From: Sepioteuthis lessoniana
Taxonomy: Eukaryota; Mollusca; Cephalopoda; Myopsida; Loliginidae
Assembly: GCA_963585895.1 (NCBI GenBank)
Contig: OY757907.1
Location: forward strand, 107,816,512 to 107,880,511
Length of the DNA stretch: 64,000 bases
Direction: 5' to 3'
The translations under genes were made by a program, and so were the position numbers. Position 1 is the first letter of the stretch; every line of letters starts with the position of its first letter. Below are positions 1 through 10,843 of this stretch, piece after piece. The notes beneath the pieces were generated by a model, which had not been told where the DNA came from, did not search any database, and saw nothing but the letters and a program-made list of their open reading frames with translations.

Positions 1-91
1 GTGACAATGATGATTTCAAGAAAAGGTATATCATCAGACAAAACCTTGATAAAATAAAAAAATACTAAAAATAGCTACACCTACAAATTAA

Positions 92-1429
92 AAAGAACTT
101 GAATATTTTTTGGTATTGGTGAATTTCAACAGACAATATGTAGCAAAATATATGGACCTGACTAAGCTGTTTACAAATTTAAGAAAGAAGAATGTTGAAT
201 TTATCTGGTCTGAGGAACAACAAAAAACTTTTAATAGATAAAAAGAAATTGTGGCCAAGAAACCAGTAGTAAAGATCTTTGATCCAAAAAAGAACATTAT
301 GTTAACCACATATGCAAGCGAACATTCAATATCTGTAATATTATCACAAGAATGACATCCGATAATGTGTCTATCAAGAAGACTAATGAACACTGAATTT
401 AATTATTCAAATATAAAGAAAGAAGCATTGGCCATTATGTGGACAACCGCTTGAGTCAATTTTTAATTGGAAAAAATTCTTTTGAGAAGTGACCATAGAG
501 CATTAGAGTTTATATTCACTCCAAGAAAAGAATTACCCAAAGTCACGACATCAAGAATACTAAGATGAGCAATAAGATTAATGGTATTTGACTTTGATAT
601 AGAATATGTCAAAGGAAATTCAATTCCACTCGTAGATGCACTATCAAGATTGTGATTTTACAAGGAGTCAAAAGATAACACAGAAGAATTTGAAGATACA
701 TTTTTACATTGGGTCAAGACTGATGTTTTGTCTTTAGATAGATTGGCTGTGGAAACTAGACATGATCCACTACTAAGTAGGATAACATCAAGAATAAGAA
801 AAAAAACATATGGAGAAATTGTTACAAGGCAGAAAGACCATACAAAGAAATAAGACATAAATTAACGATAGAACATGGAGTGATTTGTTATGGGGATTTG
901 ATAATTCCCCCAGAAACACAAAGAAAATTGGTGATAAAAACTGTACATGATGATTTATACTGTGGAGTAGTGGCCATACAAAAAAGGATAAAATTAGAAG
1001 CATGGTGGCCAGGATATTCACAAGATGTTAAAGAATAAATGAAAAGGTGCAAAACATGTATAGAATTAAGAAAATTTTCACAGATTACTTTATATCCATG
1101 GCCTAGAGAGGGAAATGGAGCCATGGAGTCATGTGCATATGGTTCATGCATACATTACTGGAGTGGGACGCTTGATTAATACTAGTAAACTCTTTTTCAG
1201 GCAGGCCTAAAGTAATCCATGTGCCAGACAAGTAAAGTTCTACAATAAAACAGATTCTGAGGGTTATATTTTCCTGAAACGGCATACCAAAAACTCTGAA
1301 AATGCACCAGAATTTTGTGATAAAGATCTTAGTTTATGGTTGGAAAAAATAGGGTGTAACCCATATAAGACACTGCTATATCACCCTTAATCAAATGGGT
1401 TAGTGGAAATAATGGTGTAGACCATAAAA
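92..1429 (+). pseudogene. Ty3/gypsy-type retrotransposon pol remnant (RNase H, integrase)
   Basis: The plus strand reads through the end of a reverse transcriptase connection domain into RNase H (motifs such as KKEALAIMW, LRSDHRALEF and DALSRL at the domain end, about 400-655). It then continues into the integrase zinc finger (CKTC near 1050) and the integrase core. Order and motifs are those of Ty3/gypsy pol, which copies element RNA and inserts the cDNA. The copy is dead: at least seven in-frame stops and at least one frameshift near 1115. The second zinc-finger His reads Tyr (HDDLYCG), the first catalytic Asp position appears to be Val, and the second reads Glu (SENAPEF). The 5' part of pol, gag and the 5' LTR lie outside the window or are lost. 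Confidence 0.85.
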
Positions 1430-1858
1430 ATGGGACTAAAAGCATGTTCTCAGCAAAAAGAAAAAAAAATAGTTTTTCTACCAAGGCTGGTTTTAAGCTA
1501 TTGCACAATACCACACACCAGAAGACTAGAAAGCCCATCAGCTTTAATGGGAAGGCAAATTAGAGTTCAACTAACGATGTCGTATTCGACAAATGAAAAA
1601 ATGTGGTACAAAAAGAACAAAGAATCAAATCCAGAAAGGGCAGAATTTATTATGCAAAAAGGCTACAATACAGCTATAATAAATAGAGAAAATGGGAACA
1701 GTGTACTTGTCCATGCAGATCAAATAAGGCCCCAGGGTGAATATGAAGAGCAAAATGAGGAAGAAATCTCTATGATTCCTTCTATTAATAATTTATTAGA
1801 ACAACCTTTACAGAATAAAACGTCAGAAAATGATATAATGCTTGATCAGATGGACTAG
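1430..1858 (+). pseudogene. Integrase C-terminal part of the same Ty3/gypsy remnant (142-codon open frame)
   Basis: This is the longest uninterrupted piece of the pol remnant. It continues the integrase core directly after the GLVEIMV segment that holds the third catalytic acidic residue (about 1400-1420). It runs through the core C-terminus (LSYCTIPH, PSALMGRQIR) into the small C-terminal DNA-binding domain (NSVLVHADQIRP). It ends at a TAG at 1856-1858. The apparent Met start is internal to the domain, so this is not a gene start. The open frame may simply be the least decayed part. Confidence 0.8.
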
Positions 1859-2070
1859 AATGCGTTTTTAAAATTTGAATGAAGATCAAATAATGCAAGA
1901 AGACCACCCTGATTACAGCTTAATGCAGGACAGATCAAGATCTCCCAGAGAAAGAAAAACGGGAGAGACAGACAAGGAGAGCAAAGTAATCACTAAAATG
2001 AAACATCACTAGAAGAAGTATAAGACCTACTGCAGCATAAAACCTATATGTTTCAGGGAGATGTAGTGAT
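1859..2070 (+). other. Post-pol tail, polypurine tract and possible 3' LTR start
   Basis: Downstream of the integrase stop the DNA stays purine-rich, consistent with the degraded end of pol. A short purine run (AGGGAGA, about 2054-2061) is followed at once by TGTAGTGAT at 2062. That is the arrangement expected for a plus-strand primer site against a 3' LTR. No second LTR is available to compare, so the LTR call is inference. Confidence 0.3.
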
Positions 2071-2151
2071 ACTGGAAAATTAATCTGCCTAATTAGCATA
2101 AGTGTAAGAGAGAGCCAACATAAATCTCTCACTAAGAATAACTTGGAAAGC

Positions 2152-2739
2152 TTGATCAACTCCTGCTTCGTGCAGAGGCTTTTCCAGCTGACTGTCTAGC
2201 ATTCGTCTTGGATGGTTAATTTCCTCGAGCCTCAGGGGGCCGTCCCCCCAGAATTTAACCCTCTTCAGAGGGTTTAGGTTTATCACCTGGCACCTGAGGC
2301 AGTCCTTTTAGGGGAATGCCGATGGGGCCCGAGGCATTTTTGGAGCCGCCGAGCATGTTTGGGCCATGGTCCTGCATCTGGACCCACCTTAAAGAAGGCC
2401 TTGTGCCACACTCGTCCTTCTGGCGGGACTTCCATCAAATATCATTGATCAATTCCTGCTTCATGCAGAGGCTTTTCAGTGGACTGTCTGGCATTCGTGT
2501 TGGATGGTTAATTTCCTCGAGCCTCAGGAGGCTGTCCCCCCAGGCTTTAACCCTCATGGGAGGGTTTAGGTTTATTGCCTGGTGCCTGAGGCACCCCTTT
2601 TTAGGAGAATGCCGATGGGCCCTGAGGCATTTTTGGAGCTGCCGGATGCATGTGGGCCATGGCTCTACACCCAGACCCACCTAAAAAAAGGTCTTGTGCC
2701 ACACTCGTCCGTCTAGTGGGACATTCACCAAATATCAGC
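2152..2739. repeat. Tandem dimer of a GC-richer ~293-bp dispersed repeat (repeat G)
   Basis: Two head-to-tail units of 293 and ~295 bp, each beginning near TTGATCAA..CCTGCTT and carrying the blocks TCCTCGAGCCTCAGG, GGTTTAGGTTTAT and GCATTTTTGGAGC. A related copy lies at 46440-46825. Open frames on both strands (for example 2316-2684) are by-products of its higher GC and differ in frame between units. I do not recognise the family. A long SINE or LTR fragment is possible. Confidence 0.75.
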
Positions 2740-3649
2740 TTGATTAGCCACTAACCAGTGCTAACCTTTCACATCACAACACTCATCATGAAGGAAAATA
2801 TGAGATCTTGGCAGTAAGCTGAATGTGCTTGTTTCTTAAAGATATGTTGTTCACACCATTTAAGATAACCAAATGAGTTACTCAATGGAACCTTGTAAAA
2901 TTCCTCTCTACAATGGCTTTTAACAAATTATTATTCAACTTTATCTCTGAACTACGTACACTAAAATTATCTCTCTCTTTCTTTCATATATACGTATGTA
3001 TAACTTCTTTGCCTTCCTTTTGTACTCCATATTTTTATCCAATCATAGACCTTTGTACTTAAAGACATTTATTAGTGAACATTTCAAATCAACTTAGCTA
3101 CAGTATGCATACACTGGTTTCTGCCCTTTCATTTTGGGTTTTTATGTAAGAAAGTAAAAATTACAAAGTGTTAAATAAAAAAGCTTTTAAAGTCATTTTC
3201 TTAAGATGAATATTCATATCAATTGCTTTTAAATGTACTTGGTTTTTGATAACTTATGACTTGTGGAGAGCAAAATATTTTAATTGTTTACATTCAAAAT
3301 TTAAACAAACAATGACATTTAGTATCAAATCACCCATTGATATTTACACATTCACTTAATTTTCAACTTTAGCTTACTATTTTGCTTTTATTTTTAGAAA
3401 AATTGAAAATTCTAAAAATTACAGTTATCAATTTTTCCTTAAGGAAAAAGTAAAATCTTAGACATACCCTTGAGGTAAAATAAAAAAAAAACATGATATT
3501 GGGGAAATTGAGTAAAATAAATTTGTTTTGTTTAATTTGGCTGATATTGGTCAATTCGATAAACATACTTAATTGAAAAAATGACAGAAAAAATGCCTGA
3601 AGATATTCAAAGATGATGTTCAAATTTTTTTTTGTAAATTATAAAGAAG
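2740..3649. other. AT-rich stretch, no gene recognised
   Basis: Simple AT-rich DNA with short A and T runs. Open frames are short and low-complexity on both strands. Confidence 0.6.
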
Positions 3650-3914
3650 TACAGTCTAAGTGAGTTGTTGGGACTGGAGAACAAGTCTCTTTTATCCGGG
3701 TTTAGTCTATTTTGTTTAGGTAACACAGTCTCTAATTTGGGGACCAGATAAAAATTATCTCTTATACCAGGGTCTCTTATATCAGGATCTCTTATATCCG
3801 GGTTTAGTCTATTTTGTTTAGGTAACACAGGCTCTAATTTGGGGACCAGATAAAAATTATCTCTTATACCAGGGTCTCTTATATCAGGATCTCTTATATC
3901 CGGGTTACACTGTA
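3650..3914. mobile_element. Pogo/Tigger-like MITE with internal 102-bp tandem duplication
   Basis: Both ends are TA followed by a CAGT-type terminus: TACAGTCTAAG at the left, and TACAGTGTAACCC on the minus strand at the right. This fits a Tc1/mariner-superfamily MITE with TA target duplication. Inside, a 102-bp unit repeats about 2.3 times (CCGGG at 3696, 3798 and 3900). Each unit contains 15-bp subrepeats of the form TCTCTTATAYCMGGR. The element has no coding capacity. The pogo/Tigger affinity is inferred from end sequence only. Confidence 0.6.
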
Positions 3915-3954
3915 TATAAAAAACGTGGTAGCCAAATTCTACTATTTGGTTTTA

Positions 3955-4095
3955 GTTTTGATTTCTCAGTTTAATTGCCTATCAACCTTCAAGGGTTATT
4001 TAATACCAAAGCCATTCATATAGAAGGTAGTTGTACAATTTAACCCATTGCTTGATGTGGGGAGTATAAGAGAGTTCTTGACTCACCCATGAGTA
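3955..4095 (-). repeat. SINE-B 3' part (diverged)
   Basis: Matches the minus-strand SINE-B tail: a degenerate form of the shared tail (TATCAACCTT..GGTTATTTAAT) followed by the AAAGCCATTC and TTTAACCCAT blocks. The 5' tRNA-like head is not recognisable. Confidence 0.6.
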
Positions 4096-4372
4096 TTAGT
4101 TTGAGAGTTAGTATAAGAGGACAACTTGAATACTACAATGTTGTATTATAGGATTTTAACCATGATGCTATGGAGACCTTTCCCCTCTTATAATTAGGTT
4201 TCTAATATCCCTTAATTTTATATCCTAAAGAGAATATGAGTTTAAATCTTATCAAAAGCTCTGATAAAAGCTCTTCCTTACTATGAAAAAATTAAGGATC
4301 CAGTAAGTTTTGATTAAAAGCAACTCAGATTAAAATGACCAAAGAAAGTCATCATCATCATCTATTATTATT

Positions 4373-4666
4373 AAGGAGGTGCCCGTGGTGTAATGGTTAT
4401 CGTCGTAGGATATGGACAAGGCGACACTAGTTCAAATCCTAGACGAGACTGATTGCATTTCACATAGCACTAATACCCTTGGGAAAGGTATGAATCCAAA
4501 TATTCTCCCTCCAGCTATGGGTAAATAGTAGGACAGACTAGGTTCTTCAGCCTTGGTGAGGCAACTAGTCTAGGAGAAGGAAAACTCTGAATTCAAACCT
4601 GTTAAACTCCACTTAAAAATTGACCTTGTGTCATATCCTGCCCGAGCGGAGGGGTTGGTAAATAGG
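4373..4666 (+). repeat. SINE-A with 19-bp target-site duplication
   Basis: tRNA-derived short interspersed element. Box A is in GTGGTGTAATGGTT and box B is GTTCAAATCC, followed by a conserved body (CCCTTGGGAAAGGTATGAATCC, AACTAGTCTAGGAGAAGG) and a 3' end GAGGGGTTGGTAAAT. It is flanked by identical direct repeats at 4354-4372 and 4667-4685. The duplicated sequence is microsatellite-like (ATC/ATT), so part of the match could predate insertion. Confidence 0.85.
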
Positions 4667-4675
4667 ATCATCATC

Positions 4676-4732
4676 TATTATTATTACTACTACTATTATT
4701 ATTATTATTATTATATTATAATAATAATTCTG
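4676..4732. repeat. (TTA)n microsatellite
   Basis: Imperfect TTA/TAC/TAT trinucleotide run between SINE-A and an RTE LINE fragment. Confidence 0.9.
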
Positions 4733-5054
4733 TGAGCAATATTGAACAAGTCCTGGAGGCAGCACCCACAAAGCAGCAGCTGTACAGCCACCTACCACCC
4801 ATCATGAAAACTATCAAAATTAGATGAACCACACATACAGGACACTGCTGGAGAAGTAGGGACGGGCTCATAAGTGATATACTCCTGTGGAGCCCTTCAT
4901 GTGGACGAGCAAAGGCTGGACGACCAGCTCGAAACTACATACAGCAGTGCTGTGCCGATATGGGATGTAGCCCTGAGGACCTGCTGGAAGCAATGGACAA
5001 TAGGGAGTGGTAGCGAGAGAGGGACAGGGATATCCATGCTGATACCGCGACATG
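4733..5054 (+). pseudogene. RTE-type LINE 3' end (5'-truncated, decayed)
   Basis: Homologous to the last ~105 codons of the RTE copies at 28967-29790 and 35761-36672. It retains the GHCWRS-type block, the AGRPAR block and the final RDI motif, with in-frame stops. It ends in ATGA followed by (TAA)n, the simple-repeat tail typical of RTE-clade elements. Only the region downstream of the reverse transcriptase domain is present. Confidence 0.8.
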
Positions 5055-5286
5055 AATAATAATAATAATAATATTAATATTAATTAATAATGATAATTAA
5101 TGATAATGATGATAGTAATAATTAATAATAATAATTAATAATCAAAATTAATAATAATAATATTAATAATTAATGATAATAATTTTATAATAATAATCAA
5201 TAATAAAAATAATTAATAATAAAAATTAACAATAATAATATTAATAACTAATAATAATAATAATAATAATAGTTTTGTAATAATAA
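5055..5286. repeat. (TAA)n / (TAAT)n microsatellite, LINE tail
   Basis: About 230 bp of TAA, TTAAT and TGA variants directly following the RTE 3' end. Probably an expanded LINE tail. Confidence 0.9.
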
Positions 5287-5556
5287 TAAGTAAAGTAAGT
5301 AAAGTTGGCAACTGTAGTCGAGGGCCACCCAAAGGCTCCCTTTTCAGTAGCTACTACACCAAGGTGTAGGGAAGAGCGCTACTCCTTTCCCTGGATTGCT
5401 CCACTTTACCCTTGATGCATACCTTATATTGCTGAGTGTTAAGCAAGGAGGTATCAAGCACCATTTTTTAAGTCTTTGGTATGACTTAACCTGGGATTGA
5501 ACCCCGGTCTTCTGGGCCATTGGCGAACACTCTACCCACTAGGTAATTGAGCCGGT
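5287..5556 (-). repeat. SINE-D
   Basis: On the minus strand the element starts with a tRNA-like head (box A TGGGTAGAGTG, box B GGTTCAATCCC). It continues through CTTAACACTCAGCA and TGGAGCAATCCAGGG, and ends in CCCTCGACTACAGTTGCCAAC followed by a TTTACTTAC tail. Nearly full length. A short (TAA)n follows at 5575-5607. Confidence 0.85.
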
Positions 5557-5565
5557 TAATATTTT

Positions 5566-5603
<38 letters not shown>

Positions 5604-5607
5604 TAAG

Positions 5608-6365
5608 CAATAATGATGATTAGTTTTATATTTTTTCTTTTAATGAAAATGAAAAGCATTTTATTTGAGAAAAATTCTTTTATTTGGTCAAATACTCCTT
5701 TAAACTGGTATATTTATCTTTGATAATCTTGTTTGCCTTCACTTGTCAATTACTATATCTAATTTCATATTGTCTTATCTAGATATTCCAAAACTGATAC
5801 ATTAGCATTTGGTGACATATTTGGTAAGTATAGAATATATTAACATAGATTCTAAATATGTTTTTTAAAAAAGAGAAAATGACTCGTCAGGGAAAGGAAA
5901 AGAAGAAAAATGAATGAGTCACAATGTTCACTTTGTCGGAGAAAATAAAAATAAAACCAAGAGAGTTGCAAAAGAATAGATATGTTCATTGAGCTGATTT
6001 AAAGAATTGAATATGAAAAAGACGTTTACTACCCAGGTTTCAATGAAAAGGATGTTCAGGAAAAATTAGATAATGAATAGATAAATATAAATGACAGCAC
6101 AATAGAAATTAGAATAAGAGAGAAAAAAAAAATACATGAATAGACAGTCAATGATTGAGCAGCCATTTATTTCTGTGTCTATAATAATTGAAGATCTGAA
6201 ATCTTTGATTTATCAATTCTTTATAATTGGGATATGCTGCAAAAGCCAACTTTTCTTTGATAAAGAGGAGGAAAAATTCATCACCTGGTTTATAGTTACA
6301 AATTCATCCTACAAGATAGGGTTGATGCCATATTTGTTTTTAATTCTAAATATACTGCAATGTCT
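5608..6365. other. AT-rich stretch, no gene recognised
   Basis: The 115-codon open frame at 6136-6483 runs into SINE-C sequence and has no recognisable domain. A truncated SINE-C-like head (CAGCCTAGAATACAATGACAG) begins near 6370. Confidence 0.5.
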
Positions 6366-6429
6366 GCCCTGTCAGCACAGCCTAGAATACAATGACAGTA
6401 TCTCCAGTGATGGATCAGAACCCCTTCTG

Positions 6430-6725
6430 GCCCAGTCGTATCGAGCTTTAGAATACACCAACTCCATCTCTGCAGACGTGTAAGATTCCGCTTATGAGTG
6501 CCCTGTTCATGACACTAAACAATCACATGGTGAGGCTCCAGTAATGCTGGAGTTTGGGGGAATGTGGAGTTCTCTTTTATTGCCATCACTCCCAGGTTTA
6601 CTGTTGGCCTGGCATGGTAGCACCTGATAGTGTCCTATCTATGGATCAAACAGAACTAAACAGTGTTTATACTAAACTGAATTGTTTGAAATAGAACTAT
6701 TTTTGACATTTAAACTTAATTTGTA
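6430..6725 (+). repeat. SINE-C, 5' part
   Basis: Starts GCCCAGTCG and contains the blocks GAATACACCAACT, TGGTGAGGCTCCAGTAATGC, TTGCCATCACTCCCAGG and GATAGTGTCCTATCTATGG. It enters the minisatellite-like 3' part (AACTGAATTGTTTGAAATAG). The shared 3' tail is missing. Confidence 0.8.
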
Positions 6726-6942
6726 AAATTAATATTTGAAGCCAAAGGTTTTTCCAAGACCTTTCTATAATGTTTGAAATTTAACCTGACAAAATAATTA
6801 TTTATATGCAGGTCAATGCCAGTTTTTTCCTAAAAATTACATCTATATATGAATATATCTTGGTATTTACAATACACAGCATTTAATTGATATATCAGAG
6901 TGAAGTAATAGTGAGCTTTTCCAGCAAACTATTACTATTGTG

Positions 6943-7093
6943 ATATATATATATATATATAGTTATGCCAGTTATAAGTATTTTAAATATCTTTTTATTA
7001 TCTCCAACAAAGAGTGTTCTTTTAATGTGCTTCATTTTACTTATACACATGTATCTATCTATCAGGCTATCTATCAAATAATCTATCAATCTA

Positions 7094-7128
<35 letters not shown>
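6943..7128. repeat. (TA)n and (ATCT)n microsatellites
   Basis: (TA)n at 6943-6961 and 7096-7128, the second preceded by ATCT repeats. They produce tyrosine/isoleucine-alternating spurious frames. Confidence 0.95.
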
Positions 7129-7131
<3 letters not shown>

Positions 7132-7879
7132 TGAAATAACATAGCCATTGTCATACACCTAAGTTTGACCTAAATAAACAGCCTCCTTGAAACCTTTTTT
7201 TTTTCATCTAGAAAAAAAAAGCAATGTTCCTCTATTGATTTTATCAGGCTCTTTGCTTGTATGTTCACAAAATATTTTATTATTTTTCATTGTTTTATTA
7301 CTGTCATCTTTTTTGTTACTGTTTTTTTTTTTTTTTTTTTACCTACACAAGAAAGTTTCTATTCATCACCAAAAATCTATGTTTGAGATACTGAAAAATC
7401 ACTTCCTAAATTTCTTTTGTTGCTTTGATTTGTAGCAGAAAGAAAAAATAAACTTTGAATCCATATATCTTTATTTAATGCAAATTTTATGTACTTCTTA
7501 ATGTGTATACATGTGTGTTTGAGCATTTGCTCATGTAGAAGTCACTGCATCAGTACATATATACAGTTGCAATTAGGTATATGATTTAGTCATATATACA
7601 AATTTATATATATATATACACACACACATATATATATATATGTGTGTGAGTGTATAAAACTTTGGATACACTTATATACAAAATTTATTATTAGATAATT
7701 TTTCTTACATAAATATAACAACCAACTTTTAAAAATAGGTTTATCCTTTATCAGTTGAATTGGTTATTTGAACACTGGATAGTGGTTTAAGATGTCCAAG
7801 ATATGTTTTTAATGTAGGTATTTACCCAACCTCTCTGCCATAAACAGAATGTCACAAAAGGTAATTTTTAAAGCTCAAT
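7129..7879. other. AT-rich stretch, no gene recognised
   Basis: Contains a 20-nt T run near 7322-7341 and mixed TA/CA repeats at 7604-7645. Nothing else is recognised. Confidence 0.6.
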
Positions 7880-8345
7880 ACAACATGTTAGAATTCAGAG
7901 TTTTACTTGTCTGACTGCTGAACCAAAGCTAAAGAACCCATCCTGCCTTATAATCGAGATGAGAAAAGATAGATGGGGGTGTCCTCGTGGTGTAATGGTT
8001 AAAGCGATGGACTGCGGAATTATAGCAAGCGAATTTGTACTCCAGTCACACTATTACATTCACTTTTAGGCAAATACCCTTGGGAAAGGTATGGACCCCT
8101 TATCCTCCCATCTATGGGTTGAATAGTACCACTACTGTTCTTCTAGGAGAATGGCTTTGGTATTAAATAACCTACAAAGGTTGATATGCCATAAAACAAA
8201 GAAAGCAAACCAGAAGAAAAGATAGATTCCCCCCTTTACCTGAAAAGGAAACACTGTCTGCATCAGGATTTGATCTTGAGTTGCTGATTCCATTTCTCAC
8301 ACTAATAATTGTTATGCTAGGCACACCTCTAGGTCACACAATATA
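7880..8345 (-). repeat. SINE-A (diverged), split by a SINE-B insertion
   Basis: The two flanks (7880-7974 and 8228-8345) read as consecutive parts of one minus-strand SINE-A: the GAATTCAGAGTTTT..CCAAAGCTAAAGAACCC part, then AGGATTTGATCTTGAG and the head. They are separated by the SINE-B at 7975-8214. Confidence 0.75.
7975..8214 (+). repeat. SINE-B with perfect 13-bp target-site duplication
   Basis: Head GGGGGTGTCCTCGTGGTGTAA (box A region), body ACTCCAGTCACACTATTACA, CTTGGGAAAGGTATGGACCCC and TTCTAGGAGAATGGCTTTGG, then the shared 3' tail ATTAAATAACCTACAAAGGT. Flanked by AGAAAAGATAGAT at 7962-7974 and 8215-8227. A young insertion into an older SINE-A. Confidence 0.92.
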
Positions 8346-8477
8346 GCACTTAGATAAATCAATACAGAATGAAATGGATGTCTGAAGAACACAAAAAATA
8401 AAGCTGTTGAAAGACTCTAACAAAACCTTAGTAGTGTATAATGGTTACAATAACAGTGAGTGTTACTGTTCCGGGTC

Positions 8478-8735
8478 TACTAAAGTGAAGTTGGTGACCG
8501 AGGGTGACCTGAAGGCTCCCTTTTCAATAGCTACTACACCAAGGTGTAGGAGAAGAGCACTACTTCATTCCCTGGATTGCTCCAATTTACTCTTGATCTT
8601 TACTTCATAATGTTTAGTGTTAAGCAAGGAGGTATCAAGTACCATTTTTTAAGTCTTTGGTATGACTCAACCTGGAATTGAATCTCGACTTCCTGGACCA
8701 TTGGCAAACTCTCTACTCATAAGGCCACTGGCCCA
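8478..8735 (-). repeat. SINE-D
   Basis: Minus-strand copy with tRNA-like head (AGAGAGTTTGCCAATGG, box B-like GATTCAATTCC) and the 3' CCTCGGTCACCAACTTCACT end. Confidence 0.82.
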
Positions 8736-9039
8736 GTAACTATACTGGCATAAATACTGTTAAACACTTTCTTATTGAATGTGGAGTTTTGCTCTCATCA
8801 GAAAATATTTTTTCAACATAATATGTAAGATCTATTTGAAAATGTTAATGTACATGACATTCTTCTAGAGAGAAATAAAATTATCGCCAAAATTATTAAT
8901 GTAAACATGATCAAACAAAGTAACCTTTGAACATGATCCTTAAACTATTTATTAGAAAGAAATCCCAGACAATGGTAATATATCATTAAAAAGAAATAAA
9001 AACCCCTAACTACCAAAAGCATAAGAATAGACTTAAAAC

Positions 9040-9112
9040 AAACATTAATCCTTAACATCAAGGTATAAAATAACCCCAGACTGATTGACATGCCATTAAA
9101 ATCCATCAACCA
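9040..9112 (+). repeat. Tail F repeat (3' end of another SINE-like family)
   Basis: CATCAAGGTATAAAATAACC, CCAGACTGATTGACATGCC and ATTAAAATC resemble 38155-38265, 38980-39085 and 61815-61975. The last part also resembles the SINE-B/C tail. Confidence 0.65.
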
Positions 9113-9266
9113 ACAAATATGGAATAAATATTACTGATAAATTTATCTGTGGATTTATTGCTACAGAAAAATTTACTAAGAGTATCTAAGTGATATTTTA
9201 TATTTATTTCATAAAATGTAATAAATGGGTGACCAGTTTTTGAACTTGAATCCCCAATTTTATTTA

Positions 9267-9766
9267 GCCCAGTTGGCTGGGGGTGTAGAATACACTAACT
9301 GCATATCTGCAGGGCGGTAAGACCCCCCCACTGAGTATCCTGGACATGATGTTAAACAATTTGATGGTGTGGCTCCAGTCTTAGGAATATGGACTACCCC
9401 TTCATTGCCATCACTCCCAGGTCCACTCTGACACAAATTGGTAGCACTTGATAGGGTCCTATCTCTGGGTCAAACAGAACCATTTGACAGTTAAACTAAG
9501 TGCAAACAAATGACTTATGCTAAATTGAATTGTTAGAAATAGAAATGTTTGATCTTTTAACTGTGTGTAAACAAATGACTAATGTTTGATTGAATTGTTA
9601 TTGGTACATAACAATACTTGGAACCATTTGTTGAAACACTAAATTGAATTGTTAGAAATAGAACTGTTTGATCACTTAACAGTGTGTATCTACAAAATAA
9701 GTTTACAAATCATATCTTTAATATATATGTAAAAACAGGATTTAGCATTAACTAAACCAAACCATA
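9267..9766 (+). repeat. SINE-C
   Basis: Starts GCCCAGTTGGCTGGG. Contains the usual body, several minisatellite-like units (TTGAATTGTTAGAAATAGAA) and a degraded shared tail (GATTTAGCATTAAC..AAACCAAACC). Confidence 0.82.
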
Positions 9767-10414
9767 ATTATCATGTTAAAAACTGTAGTAAATGATATTT
9801 GACAAACACAGAAGACTATATGATAAATTTTCTTAATATTTCAACGTTTTTTATATAATTCACAGAAAGTGAATTCTGCTTTGTTTATATTAGAAAGTTA
9901 AAAGTAGATTGAAAAAAAATCATCTTGAATTTATGTATCTGTTTTTAACTTCCTTTGGGGAAGAAAGTGAGAAAGAAGAACAAAAAAATCTATGACTATC
10001 GACCCATGTCCTGCTTGCCACTTAAGTGAAGGCTTCTTCAACAAAATATGACATTTCTTCCTTTTGTTGGTAACATGCCAATCACTCAAAGACATACTTA
10101 ATCACAGAACATCTGACTGTTCTAGCTGATCAACAAATCCAAATCACCCACAGTCTGGTTTCTTTCATTAATCTTGACATCCCATGTGGGAGTCACTTGT
10201 ATTATTTTCAAAGACTACAGACTTTAGTCACCAGTATTATAAATAATTGTTATTTTATGGATTTAGTATGTTATATGAGTGTGTATATGCCTTTAGTTCA
10301 CATTTGTTTGCATGTGTGACTATTGGTAGTAGAATATATATCCATGTGGAGGTAAAATATTACCTATCAGTGCAGACATTTGACTACTATAAAATAGTAA
10401 GTATATATTGACCC
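9767..10414. other. AT-rich stretch, no gene recognised
   Basis: No coding pattern or repeat family recognised. Confidence 0.55.
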
Positions 10415-10640
10415 ATCCCCTCCACCATGTGATACAAGCTCAATTTTTAAGGAGCATAAAGCTGGGTTTTTTTTCTCTTAGACTATTTGCACAACCAAGG
10501 CTAAAAAACCCAGTTTGCCCTTGTGGAGTAAAAATGGATTCATGCCTTTCTAAAGAGGATTAGTACAATGTTAAATACAAGTAGTTTTATCCAGGATTGA
10601 ACTTGGGTTGCCAATTCCATTTTTGATGATGATACAGATA
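10415..10640 (-). repeat. SINE-A, diverged
   Basis: Minus-strand blocks CTCAATTTTTAAGGAG, CCAAGGCTAAAAAACCCAG, ATGGATTCATGCCTTTC and ATCCAGGATTGAACTTGGG follow SINE-A order. Followed by short (TA)n. Confidence 0.65.
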
Positions 10641-10779
10641 TTGATATATATATATATATGCTAAAGTTATTTTGGGCTGTAAGTAAAATTCTATATGACA
10701 ATAACCAATATATTAAACATACCTCTTCTTTGAGAAGGTAGTAAGTGCGAGTGCATTTGTTAAAGAATCATTGCATGAG

Positions 10780-10811
<32 letters not shown>

Positions 10812-10812
10812 G
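10780..10812. repeat. (TA)n microsatellite
   Basis: TA dinucleotide run with one G interruption. Confidence 0.95.
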
Positions 10813-10843
10813 TACAATTTGATGGAGACTCAAACTCGGTTAA

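Noticed and set aside
2316..2684. 122-codon open frame in the tandem GC-richer repeat
   Set aside because: Spans the junction of two repeat units, has no domain, and a long frame exists on the opposite strand too.
3607..3828. 73-codon frame with repeated NPDIRD-like units
   Set aside because: Product of the 15-bp/102-bp MITE tandem repeat. It shows no independent coding evidence.
4373..4450. tRNA-like box A/box B segments at SINE heads
   Set aside because: No complete cloverleaf, many copies, TSDs and non-tRNA bodies show they are SINE promoters, not tRNA genes.
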